DNA from: Rubrivivax sp.
GTDB lineage: Bacteria; Pseudomonadota; Gammaproteobacteria; Burkholderiales; Burkholderiaceae
Direction: 5' to 3'
Assembly: GCA_016790225.1 (NCBI GenBank)
Contig: JAEUOZ010000065.1
Span: 54,889 to 118,888 of the forward strand
DNA: 64,000 bases
Shown: positions 18,846 through 26,011 of the stretch, one piece after another
Layout of the letters: each line of letters starts with the position of its first letter
Numbering within the stretch: position 1 is the first letter of the stretch
The notes under the pieces: generated by a model
What the model was told of the DNA's origin: nothing
Databases searched by the model: none
The model's input: the letters and a program-made list of their open reading frames with translations, nothing else
Position numbers and translations under genes: made by a program

Positions 18846-20330
18846 ATGGCCAGCCAGGACATCCTCATCAACTGGGCCCCGCAGGAGACACGCGTGGCCG
18901 TCGTCGAGAACGGCGCCGTGCAGGAGCTGCACATCGAGCGCACGCTGGAGCGTGGCCTGGTGGGCAACATCTATCTGGGCAAGGTCTCGCGCGTGCTGCC
19001 CGGCATGCAGAGCGCCTTCATCGACATCGGGCTGGAGCGCGCCGCCTTCCTGCACGTGGCCGATCTGCACCCGCCCAACGGCACGTACGGCAAGCGCGCC
19101 GACGATGCCCCGCCCCTGCCCATCGAGCGCCAGGTCTTCGAAGGGCAGACGCTCACCGTGCAGGTGATCAAGGATCCCATCGGCACCAAGGGCGCGCGGC
19201 TGTCCACGCAGGTGAGCATCGCCGGGCGCATGCTGGTGCACCTGCCGCAGGACAACCACATCGGCATCTCGCAGAAGATCGGCTCGCCCGAGACGCGCGA
19301 GCAGCTGCGCAGCCGCATGCAGGCCCTGGTGGGCCGGCCCGAGGACGGCGGTGGCGGCGGCTTCATCCTGCGCACCAATGCCGAGGAGGCCAGCGACCAG
19401 GAGCTGGCCGACGACATCGCCTACCTGCGCAAGACCTGGGCGCTGGTGCGCGAGCGCGCGCAGAGCCAGCCTGCCGGCACGCTGCTGCACCAGGACCTGA
19501 GCCTGACCGAACGCGTGCTGCGCGATCTGGCCAACGAGGCCACGCAGGGCATCCGCATCGACAGCCGCATGCAGTTCGACGTGCTGCAGGCCTTCGGCCG
19601 CGTCTACATGCCCGCCACCGTGGCCAAGCTGGAGCACTACCGCGGCGAGCGGCCGATCTTCGATCTCTTCGGCATCGAGGAAGACGTGGCGCGCGCGCTG
19701 GCGCGGCGCGTGGACCTGAAGAGCGGCGGCTACCTGATCTTCGACCAGACCGAGGCGCTGACCACCATCGACGTCAACACCGGCGGCTACGTGGGTGCGC
19801 GCAACTTCGACGACACCATCTTCAAGACCAACCTCGAGGCGGCCGGCGCCATCGCCCGCCAGCTGCGCCTGCGCAACCTCGGCGGCATCATCATCGTCGA
19901 CTTCATCGACATGACGCGCGAGGATCACCAGCAGGCCGTGCTGGCCGAGTTCCGCAAGCAGCTCTCCCGCGATCGCACCAAGACCACCGTCAGCGGGTTT
20001 TCGCAGTTAGGCCTGGTGGAGATGACGCGCAAGCGCACCCGCGAGAGCCTGGCCCGCCTGCTGTGCGAACCCTGCCCCACCTGCGAAGGCCGCGGCCAGG
20101 TGAAGACTGCCCGCACCGTCTGCTACGACATCCTGCGCGAGATCCTGCGCGAAGCGCGCCAGTTCGCGCCCAAGGAATTCCGCGTCATCGCCAGCCCCGC
20201 CGTCGTGGAGATGCTGCTGGACGAAGAAAGCGTGCACCTGGCCGGCCTCTCCGAATTCATCGGCCGACCCATCAGCCTGAGCGCCGAGGCGACGATGAAT
20301 CCGGAGCAGTACGACATCGTGCTGATGTAG
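18846..20330 (+). CDS. rng: Ribonuclease G
   Basis: The 494-residue protein lacks the long C-terminal tail of RNase E, which identifies RNase G. An S1 domain follows the N-terminus (GNIYLGKVSRVLPGMQSAFIDIG). The DNase I-like catalytic domain has TTIDVNTGGYVG and GGIIIVDFIDM with the metal-binding Asp residues. CEPCPTCEGRG is the zinc link. RNase G matures 16S rRNA and degrades mRNA. The last 21 bp (QYDIVLM end) are repeated at 21830-21850. Confidence 0.97.
   Translation: MASQDILINWAPQETRVAVVENGAVQELHIERTLERGLVGNIYLGKVSRVLPGMQSAFIDIGLERAAFLHVADLHPPNGTYGKRADDAPPLPIERQVFEGQTLTVQVIKDPIGTKGARLSTQVSIAGRMLVHLPQDNHIGISQKIGSPETREQLRSRMQALVGRPEDGGGGGFILRTNAEEASDQELADDIAYLRKTWALVRERAQSQPAGTLLHQDLSLTERVLRDLANEATQGIRIDSRMQFDVLQAFGRVYMPATVAKLEHYRGERPIFDLFGIEEDVARALARRVDLKSGGYLIFDQTEALTTIDVNTGGYVGARNFDDTIFKTNLEAAGAIARQLRLRNLGGIIIVDFIDMTREDHQQAVLAEFRKQLSRDRTKTTVSGFSQLGLVEMTRKRTRESLARLLCEPCPTCEGRGQVKTARTVCYDILREILREARQFAPKEFRVIASPAVVEMLLDEESVHLAGLSEFIGRPISLSAEATMNPEQYDIVLM
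20310..20330 (+). repeat. 21-bp direct repeat, copy 1 (3' end of rng)
   Basis: The final 21 bases of rng, coding YDIVLM and the stop, recur exactly at 21830-21850. The two copies enclose the rloB relic and the MNT/HEPN pair. Duplication of a gene 3' end around foreign DNA is what site-specific integration leaves (attL/attR). No integrase lies between the copies, so the interpretation is inferred. Confidence 0.8.
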
Positions 20331-20352
20331 CGGTTCACGAGGGCTCGCGGCT

Positions 20353-20499
20353 GTGACGCGCGATCGTCTCGATGTCGCCACGGCGCGAGCCAACGCGCTG
20401 GTGGCGGCCGGACACACGGCCGAGGGTGGCACGCAGCCCTACACGGACATGCACGACCTGGTGCACCGCCTGCTGCACCTGAAGGACCAGGCGGCTTGA
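20353..20499 (+). pseudogene. Relic of an rloB 3' end
   Basis: Forty-eight codons read VTRDRLDVATARANAL, then AAGHTAEGGTQPYTDMHDL and VHRLLHLKDQAA before a stop. This matches the last 48 residues of the RloB protein encoded at 27345-28034 (VTRERLDVATARANAL and so on), with about nine substitutions. Only the 3' end is present, 23 bp after rng. It is a decayed copy, evidence that the island has been duplicated or rearranged. Confidence 0.88.
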
Positions 20500-20593
20500 T
20501 CGTCAAGTTGCGACATCAATATCAAGGTCGCGACTGAACGGGCAGGACCAGCAGTTGGGGCGGTCCGGTCGCAGACCGCTGTGTTGATCGATG

Positions 20594-20628
20594 GAAAATT
20601 GACTTTCTCCAAGGAAAGTCGTATTTTC
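20594..20628 (+). promoter_or_regulatory. Inverted repeat upstream of the MNT gene, candidate operator
   Basis: GAAAATTGACTTTC and GAAAGTCGTATTTTC are near-perfect reverse complements separated by TCCAAG, in an AT-rich patch 5 bp before the GTG start of the next gene. That gene encodes its own winged HTH. An autoregulatory operator overlapping the ribosome-binding region is the likely role; this is inferred. Confidence 0.5.
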
Positions 20629-20633
20629 TCCTC

Positions 20634-21281
20634 GTGCCCGCTCCCTCCCAAACCCAAAGTCACCTCCGGCATCCACTGACGGCGCTGCTCGGCAGCGTCG
20701 GTCACGTGCGTGTCTTGCGCGCCCTGGCCTCGGACAGAGCCCCCCAATCGGCGCCGCAGCTGGCTGCTGCGGCCGGGCTCACGCCGCAGGGTACGCGCGG
20801 CGTGCTGGACGTGCTGACCCGCCAGCGGCTGGTCAAGGCCCACGGTTCGGGGCGGACGCAGCTCTACGAGCTGAACTCGGCGCATCCTTTGGCAGCGTCG
20901 CTGGCCGCACTGTTCCACGACGAGCAAGGTCGATGGGATGCGCTGATGAGCTCGATCCGTGACGTGCTCGATCGCCATGGCGCCGTGAGCGCGGCATGGC
21001 TTTACGGCAGCGTGGCGCGGGGCGAGGACGCGCCCGGCAGCGACGTGGATATCGCGCTCGTCGTCAGGTCGCAATCGGTGGCCGACCAGGTTCGCGAGGC
21101 GCTCATGCCGCTGGAGGATGCGCAGCAGATCCGCATCTCGCTCACGGCCCTGACCGCCAAGGACCTGACGGCGCTGCCGGACGACGATCCCTGGTGGGTC
21201 AACGTCGTGCGTGAAGGCCGTGTGCTCAAGGGAACTGCGCCGGATCAGGCCCGGCGGCGCCTCGCCCGGGCAGCCGCATGA
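20634..21281 (+). CDS. HTH-MNT nucleotidyltransferase (antitoxin-type)
   Basis: The 215-residue protein starts at a GTG. Residues 15-85 form a winged HTH (LGSVGHVRVLRALASD, AAAAGLTPQGTRGVLDVLTRQ, then RTQLYELN). Residues 105-150 form a minimal nucleotidyltransferase with LYGSVARGEDAPGSDVDIAL, the GSx10DxD active site. MNT antitoxins of MNT/HEPN modules adenylylate their HEPN partner. A HEPN-like gene follows directly. A second, internally deleted copy lies at 22235-22393. Confidence 0.85.
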   Translation: MPAPSQTQSHLRHPLTALLGSVGHVRVLRALASDRAPQSAPQLAAAAGLTPQGTRGVLDVLTRQRLVKAHGSGRTQLYELNSAHPLAASLAALFHDEQGRWDALMSSIRDVLDRHGAVSAAWLYGSVARGEDAPGSDVDIALVVRSQSVADQVREALMPLEDAQQIRISLTALTAKDLTALPDDDPWWVNVVREGRVLKGTAPDQARRRLARAAA

Positions 21282-21303
21282 CGGGCAAGGGCCCCGCAAG
21301 GCG

Positions 21304-21684
21304 GTGGATGGCGGCCATGCCTCGGCCCGGCTGCTGCAGGCGCGCGAGTTCCACGAGTCCGCGCGCAGCCTGGTCACGCTGGCGCAGAGCAAGAGCTACA
21401 ACGCTGCCGTCACGCTGATGGTCACTGCGGCGATTGCCTACAGCGATGCGGTCACCGCCAAGGCCCGGGGCGTCGTCAACCAGCAGGACCACCAGGGTGC
21501 GCCGCGCCTGTTGTGCGAGGTCCTGGGCAACCGCCTGCCGGACAAGCAGGAGAAGTTCTTCCGCAAGCTGTTGGGCCGCAAGGACGAGGTCAACTACGGT
21601 GCGCGCAGCACTTCGCTCGAGGAGGCCCAGCGCCTGCTCGCGGAGCTTGACGACTTCGCCGCATGGGCAGAAGGTCATGCTTGA
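21304..21684 (+). CDS. HEPN-like protein, probable toxin partner of MNT
   Basis: The helical protein of about 126 residues contains RLLQAREFHESARSLVTLAQ, SYNAAVTLMVTAAIAYSDA and LLGRKDEVNYGARSTSLEEA, a HEPN-type layout. The RNase motif of HepT toxins is Rx4HxY; here the nearest match is RKDEVNY, with Asn where His is expected, so activity is uncertain. The frame is open upstream to an ATG at 21211 overlapping MNT. I prefer the GTG at 21304. An ATG at 21278 overlaps the MNT stop but is out of frame. Confidence 0.7.
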   Translation: MDGGHASARLLQAREFHESARSLVTLAQSKSYNAAVTLMVTAAIAYSDAVTAKARGVVNQQDHQGAPRLLCEVLGNRLPDKQEKFFRKLLGRKDEVNYGARSTSLEEAQRLLAELDDFAAWAEGHA

Positions 21685-21782
21685 CATGAGCACGTCTCAT
21701 GGCGGCTCATCACGTCGCCTCAGAGCCCATGCGATCCAGGTAGCCAGGCGGGTAGCCCGAGCCGACGCCCGCCACAGACGCG

Positions 21783-21812
21783 AACGCAAGCCTTTGTCGT
21801 GCCTGCGTTTTT
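21783..21812 (+). terminator. Weak candidate terminator after the MNT/HEPN pair
   Basis: AACGCA and TGCGTT can pair across a 15-base loop and run directly into five T residues. The stem is short and the loop long, so termination would be weak. Confidence 0.25.
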
Positions 21813-21829
21813 CGAAGAGTCCCCCTCAA

Positions 21830-21850
21830 TACGACATCGTGCTGATGTAG
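21830..21850 (+). repeat. 21-bp direct repeat, copy 2 (rng 3' end)
   Basis: An exact copy of the last 21 bases of rng, including the stop codon, detached from any rng coding sequence. Codons just before it read PPQ instead of PEQ, so the Gln is also retained. It marks the right border of a 1.5-kb segment. Confidence 0.8.
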
Positions 21851-21947
21851 AGCGCAAGGCGTGACGGCCGCCGGGCAGGGCACGACTGCTTCCTGCCCCT
21901 TGCGGGCATGCCTGGTCGGACGCCGGTTGCGGGGCACCTCCTCGCGG

Positions 21948-22049
21948 GCTGAGGGCAGCGGGAGCCCTTCCCCTCCATGTCCCCCGCCATCGTCCTTCGG
22001 CCGCTGGCTCCTCTTTGACTTCCGGGGAAGGGCTCCCGCTGCCCTCAGC
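21948..22049 (-). repeat. Long hairpin element A (26-bp perfect arms)
   Basis: Arms at 21948-21973 and 22024-22049 are exact reverse complements over 26 bp and flank a 50-base interior. Read on the minus strand, the interior begins GGAAGTCAAAGAGGAG and ends GGGGGACATGGA, like element B. No coding frame of known type crosses it. It lies 97 bp after the second rng repeat. Confidence 0.9.
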
Positions 22050-22096
22050 AGGTGGCTTGGCGGACGCTCCAACGACGAGAGCCAGGTCGTCGGCCG

Positions 22097-22196
22097 GCCA
22101 AGGTCGGTGGGCGCCCTCCCGCGGAAGTGAAGGAGGAGGGTCGGGCGCAGTCCGACCCGGGGGACATGGAGCGGGAGGGCGCCCACCGACCTTGGC
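22097..22196 (+). repeat. Long hairpin element B (26-bp perfect arms), inverted homologue of A
   Basis: Arms at 22097-22122 and 22171-22196 are exact reverse complements over 26 bp and flank a 48-base interior beginning GGAAGTGAAGGAGGAG and ending GGGGGACATGGA. Inside, GGGTCGG (22138-22144) and CCGACCC (22152-22158) form a nested 7-bp stem. Aligned to element A on the opposite strand, the arms match at 18 of 26 positions, and all eight differences are compensated in the partner arm. Confidence 0.9.
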
Positions 22197-22234
22197 GCGC
22201 GAGGCAGGCGACAGCGAAGGCGCCAGACTATCCA

Positions 22235-22393
22235 ACGCCCGTTCCTTCCCAAACCCAAAGCCAGCTCCGACATCCGCTGACGGCGCTGCCGGACGACGAT
22301 CCCAGGTGAGTCAACGTCGTGCGTGAGGGTCGCGTGCTCAAGGGTGCTGCGCCGGATCAGGCCCGGCGGCGCCTCACCAGGGCAGCCGCATGA
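22235..22393 (+). pseudogene. Internally deleted second copy of the HTH-MNT gene
   Basis: The first 17 or so codons match the start of the MNT gene at 20634 (PVPSQTQSQLRHPLTAL) and then jump to its last 39 codons (PDDDP ... VVREGRVLKG ... DQARRRL). The junction falls in a short sequence, TGACGGCGCTGC, that occurs at both places in the intact gene, so about 160 codons were lost in frame. The start is now ACG, and a Trp codon pair has become AGG TGA. The first bases of a HEPN copy follow, then homology ends. Confidence 0.88.
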
Positions 22394-22449
22394 CCGGCAA
22401 GGGCCCTGCAAGGCGGTGGGCGGTGGCCGCGCGCCGGCCGCTTGACGGA

Positions 22450-22466
22450 AGTCCCATTTTGGGACT
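22450..22466 (+). promoter_or_regulatory. Palindrome upstream of higB, candidate HigA operator
   Basis: AGTCCCATTTTGGGACT is a perfect 7-bp inverted repeat with a 3-base centre. It lies 11 bp before the higB GTG start, in the position where HigA-type antitoxins bind to repress their operon. Confidence 0.6.
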
Positions 22467-22477
22467 AGACTGATTCG

Positions 22478-22780
22478 GTGAGAGTCATTGCAGTCGCGGC
22501 ATTGAGGGGGTTCTGGCTGCAACACCCCGACGCCGAGCAGCCCCTGAAGGCCTGGTTCGAAGAAGCTTCGAAGGCTTCTTGGACGCAGCCGTCGGACATC
22601 AAGGCCCAGTACCGGAGCGCCAGCATCCTGAAGAACCGTCGGGTGGTCTTCAACATCAAGGGCAACGACTACCGTCTCGTCGTTGCGGTGACCTACCGCT
22701 TGCAGATCGTCTACGTGAAGTTCATCGGCACGCACCCGCAATACGACGCGATCGACGCCAACACCATCGAGCCCAGTTGA
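22478..22780 (+). CDS. higB: HigB-type mRNA interferase toxin
   Basis: The 100-residue protein has the HigB/RelE-like pattern: MRVIAVAALRGFWLQHPDAEQPL, then ASWTQPSDIKAQYRSASIL, RVVFNIKGNDYRLVVAVTY and IVYVKFIGTHPQYDAID. These carry the conserved basic and aromatic residues of ribosome-dependent interferases. It starts at GTG and overlaps or abuts higA. Toxin-first order is typical of hig modules. Confidence 0.9.
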   Translation: MRVIAVAALRGFWLQHPDAEQPLKAWFEEASKASWTQPSDIKAQYRSASILKNRRVVFNIKGNDYRLVVAVTYRLQIVYVKFIGTHPQYDAIDANTIEPS

Positions 22781-22791
22781 ACGAGGTCACC

Positions 22792-23163
22792 GTGAACATC
22801 CGCCCCATCCACACCGAAGCCGACTACCGGGCCGCGCTGGCCGACATCTCGGCGTTGATGGAGTCCGACCCGGCGCCGGGCACGCCCAAGGGCGACCGGC
22901 TGGACATCCTGGCCACGCTGGTGCAGGCCTACGAGGCGCGGCACTTCCCGATCGACCCGCCCGATCCTGTCGAGGCCATCAAGTTCCGGATGGAGCAGAG
23001 CGGCCTGACGGTGAAGGACCTTGAGCCGATCATCGGGCGCCCGAACCGCGTGTACGAGGTGCTGAGCCGCAAGCGCCCGTTGACCTTGGCCATGATCCGC
23101 CGTCTGCACCGCAGCCTCGGCATTCCGGCCGAGGTGCTGATTGCAGAGAGTGCGAGTGGATGA
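22792..23163 (+). CDS. higA: HigA-type antitoxin with HTH
   Basis: The 123-residue protein begins MNIRPIHTEADYRAALADIS, typical of HigA. Its C-terminal Xre-like HTH reads FRMEQSGLTVKDLEPIIG, then RVYEVLSRKRPLTLAMIRRL. It neutralises HigB and represses the operon. A TTG at 22777, overlapping the higB stop, could add five residues; I use the GTG at 22792. Confidence 0.9.
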   Translation: MNIRPIHTEADYRAALADISALMESDPAPGTPKGDRLDILATLVQAYEARHFPIDPPDPVEAIKFRMEQSGLTVKDLEPIIGRPNRVYEVLSRKRPLTLAMIRRLHRSLGIPAEVLIAESASG

Positions 23164-23324
23164 GTTCCCACAAGCTTGCATCCACCGCAAGGGAGCTTGT
23201 CGCCAGGACCGTGCTGACGTGCTGCGGCAACTGATCGCTTGCAAGGCAGAGCTGGCTCGGCGGTTTGGCCTTCTTGCTGCTGGCGCATTCACGCAGCCGC
23301 GCTGCCCGGCATGGCGGCGACACC

Positions 23325-23444
23325 CACCTGAAAGAGGACACGCTGCGCGATGCCATAGCCCACTGGCTGCGAACCGCCAAGCCCGCGGTGCGTCGCTTCA
23401 CGCCGTACGACCTACGCAGCACCTTGAAGTCGCACCTGCGCCGG
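23325..23444 (+). pseudogene. Fragment of a tyrosine recombinase (integrase)
   Basis: Forty codons read HLKEDTLRDAIAHWLRTAK and RRFTPYDLRSTLKSHLRR. This resembles the segment of phage-type integrases around the HxLRxT catalytic box, with Tyr in place of the His. Neither the N-terminal part nor the terminal Tyr motif is present. It appears to be a relic of the enzyme that moved this island. Confidence 0.55.
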
Positions 23445-23522
23445 CAAGCTGACAGGAGCCTTGACCGTCAAAACGCGGCCGTTAGTGGGCCTGGTTGCTG
23501 CTCTGATAACCTGGCGCGTGAC

Positions 23523-25514
23523 ATGGCGCCCGCGAACCCAATCCGGCTTGTCCAACGGGCTTGGTACGCTGCATCGTTTGATGACTTCAGTGCCGAGTCC
23601 GACGACGAGATCGTTGGCCAGCTCACCCAGCAAAGCAATCACGCGGTTGAGGTGGCACAACGCGACGCCTGGCTCGCAGAAATTGAACTGCTGCGGCGCT
23701 GGCTGAAGGGACGCATCGGGACGCTGCTCCTGGAGTTCAACATTCCGCGCATGGGCTTGCGGGCCGACGCGGTGCTCGTGATCGCCGGATGCGTGGTGAT
23801 CCTGGAGTTCAAGGTGGGCGACTCCACCGTGGGCCAAAGCGCGCTTAACCAGGTGTGGCAATACGCGCTCGACACCAAGAACTTTCATGAGACCAGCCAC
23901 GGGCTGCCGATCATTCCGGTTTTGGTTCCCACCGGGTTGGCGGCCTGCGAGCCCGGAGCGCCAAGCTACGGCAGCGACGGGGTGAGCTACCCAATCGCGC
24001 TCACACCAGAGCAGGTGCCCGAGCTGTTGAATGAACTCAGCCAGCGATTTACCAGCGCGATCGATCCGAAAGCTTGGCAGGCCGGGCGCTATCGCCCTAC
24101 GCCCACCATCATCGAGGCGGCCCAGCACCTGTACGCACAGCACGAGGTCACCGACATTGTGCGAACCGAGGCCGATGCCACCAACCTGACCGACACCGCG
24201 CAGAGGCTCGAAGCGCTGATTCAGCAAGCCCAGCGACAGGGCGAGAAGCTGATCTGCTTTGTGACTGGCGTGCCGGGTGCCGGCAAAACCTTGGTCGGTC
24301 TCAATTTGGCCACTGCGCGGCGCGACATCGGCGACGCGCACGCGGTTTTCTTGTCCGGCAACGGACCTCTGGTTTCAGTGTTATGCGAAGCCCTGACGCG
24401 CGACGACGTGCGCCGGCGCAGAGAGGCGGGCGAATCGGTCACCAAGGCCAGCGCGTCCAAACCCATCAAGGCCTTCATCCAAAACGTCCATCACTTTCGA
24501 GATGAAGCACTGCGTGCGGCGCAAGCGCCGGTGGACCGCATCGTGATCTTTGACGAGGCTCAGCGCGCCTGGAACCTGCAGAAGACCGCGCAGTTCATGC
24601 GTCAGAAGAAAAACCAGCCCGATTTCAACCGATCGGAGCCTGAGTTCCTGATCGAAACCATGGACCGTCACACCGGATGGGCCGTGATCGTGTGCCTGGT
24701 GGGCGGCGGACAGGAGATCCACACCGGCGAAGCCGGCATCGGCGCTTGGATCGACGCGTGCCGCGAGCGGTTCCCGCACTGGCGCCTGTGCCTGTCGGAC
24801 CAGCTGTTGGAGGCCGAATACGGTGCAGGCGAACCACTCAAGCGCGCCCTTGCAGGCAACCGAACCGAGCTCTATCGAGACCTGCACCTGTCGGTATCGA
24901 TGCGCTCATTTCGAGCCGACAGCGTGTCCGCCTTTGTGAAGGCGCTGCTCGATGAGGACGGCGATACTGCGCGGAACGCGCTGAGCCGTTTCAGCGACCG
25001 ATACCCCATCGTCATCACCCGCGACCTGAATGCGGCGAAGCAGTGGGTGAAGCGCCAGGCGCGTGCCAACGAACGCTACGGCCTGCTCGGCTCATCCAAA
25101 GCCATGCGCCTGCGGCCTTACGCCGTGGATGTGCGGCTTGCGGCCGACCCCATCCACTACTTCCTTGCCGACCGCGACGATGTGCGCTCCAGCTTCTACC
25201 TGGAAGAGTGCGCCACCGAGTTCCAGGTTCAGGGATTGGAACTGGACTGGGTTTGTGCAGCGTGGGATGCCGACTTGCGCATGACTTCCGCTGGGTGGCG
25301 CAACTACGACTTTGCTGGGAGCCGGTGGAAGAACATCCACAGCGCTGAGAACCAGCGCAATCTGAAGAACGCTTATCGAGTGCTGCTGACTCGGGCGCGG
25401 CAGGGCATGGTGATCTTTGTGCCGGCTGGGGAAGATGAGGATGCAACCCGAATGCCTGCTTACTACGCCCAGACGTTTGACTACCTCCGAGGACTTGGGC
25501 TGCCCGTGATTTAG
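23523..25514 (+). CDS. PD-(D/E)xK nuclease-like domain fused to DUF2075 helicase/ATPase
   Basis: The 663-residue protein starts at the ATG at 23523. Residues 80-97 show RADAVLVIAGCVVILEFK, the D...ExK pattern of restriction-type nucleases. A Walker A motif follows near 249 (GVPGAGKT), then Walker B IVIFDEAQRAWN, and the C-terminal NAYRVLLTRARQGMVIFVP, a helicase motif VI. DUF2075 proteins are found in defence islands. The surrounding genes support that role, but function is inferred. The frame extends upstream through the integrase relic, which I do not include. Confidence 0.85.
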   Translation: MAPANPIRLVQRAWYAASFDDFSAESDDEIVGQLTQQSNHAVEVAQRDAWLAEIELLRRWLKGRIGTLLLEFNIPRMGLRADAVLVIAGCVVILEFKVGDSTVGQSALNQVWQYALDTKNFHETSHGLPIIPVLVPTGLAACEPGAPSYGSDGVSYPIALTPEQVPELLNELSQRFTSAIDPKAWQAGRYRPTPTIIEAAQHLYAQHEVTDIVRTEADATNLTDTAQRLEALIQQAQRQGEKLICFVTGVPGAGKTLVGLNLATARRDIGDAHAVFLSGNGPLVSVLCEALTRDDVRRRREAGESVTKASASKPIKAFIQNVHHFRDEALRAAQAPVDRIVIFDEAQRAWNLQKTAQFMRQKKNQPDFNRSEPEFLIETMDRHTGWAVIVCLVGGGQEIHTGEAGIGAWIDACRERFPHWRLCLSDQLLEAEYGAGEPLKRALAGNRTELYRDLHLSVSMRSFRADSVSAFVKALLDEDGDTARNALSRFSDRYPIVITRDLNAAKQWVKRQARANERYGLLGSSKAMRLRPYAVDVRLAADPIHYFLADRDDVRSSFYLEECATEFQVQGLELDWVCAAWDADLRMTSAGWRNYDFAGSRWKNIHSAENQRNLKNAYRVLLTRARQGMVIFVPAGEDEDATRMPAYYAQTFDYLRGLGLPVI

Positions 25515-25543
25515 GCGGAGATGTTTGACGCGATCGCAGCAGC

Positions 25544-25948
25544 TCAACTGCAGTCGGGCGTGCCATCGTGAGCCAGCATCCTGCCCAGGGACGCAGGGCT
25601 CGGTGCATCTCCCGAGGTGAACTGCCGGTCCAACACGATCAACGCCTCCACGCTCTCGGGCAGCTCCAGGCCCAACTCTCCGCAGGCATGCCGGAATCCA
25701 TGGAGTTGCCGCTCGAGCCCCAGTTCCGGGTTCTTCCGCGACAGCTCGCGGAACAGCTCCACGGCCACGTGCTGCTGGGCGCGCTGGATGTCCAGCACGA
25801 TGTCGCCCTGCACGTCTAGCCGCCGCTCGGCCTGCGCCAGCGTGCGCCGCGGGTCGCTGACGCTGCCGTCGGGGCCAATGGCCGCTCGGCAGGCCTGCGC
25901 CACTGCACTGAAAAGCCAGTGAACCGCACGTCCCGGGAAGTCGCACAA
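25544..25948 (-). CDS. Hypothetical protein
   Basis: An open frame of 134 codons, convergent with the DUF2075 gene. It contains RAQQHVAVELFRELSRKNPELGLE and ESVEALIVLDRQF, with protein-like composition and no membrane segment. I recognise no family. It could be a real small gene or a degraded fragment. Confidence 0.35.
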   Translation of the reverse strand: MCDFPGRAVHWLFSAVAQACRAAIGPDGSVSDPRRTLAQAERRLDVQGDIVLDIQRAQQHVAVELFRELSRKNPELGLERQLHGFRHACGELGLELPESVEALIVLDRQFTSGDAPSPASLGRMLAHDGTPDCS

Positions 25949-26011
25949 AAATTATCGCCGTTCAGGAATTTCGTGTGCAAGAATGACTGAAATATTCAAC
26001 CGGAGCCGATC

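Noticed and set aside
16884..19928. A 1014-codon open frame on the minus strand
   Set aside because: It runs antisense to maf, TPR, TSUP and rng, all with clear family motifs. The frame is open because of high GC.
21948..22196. The paired hairpins as integron attC sites
   Set aside because: Size and inverted arms are suggestive, but I cannot find the RYYYAAC/GTTRRRY core sites at their ends, and no integron integrase is visible. The perfect arms also differ from the imperfect arms of attC.
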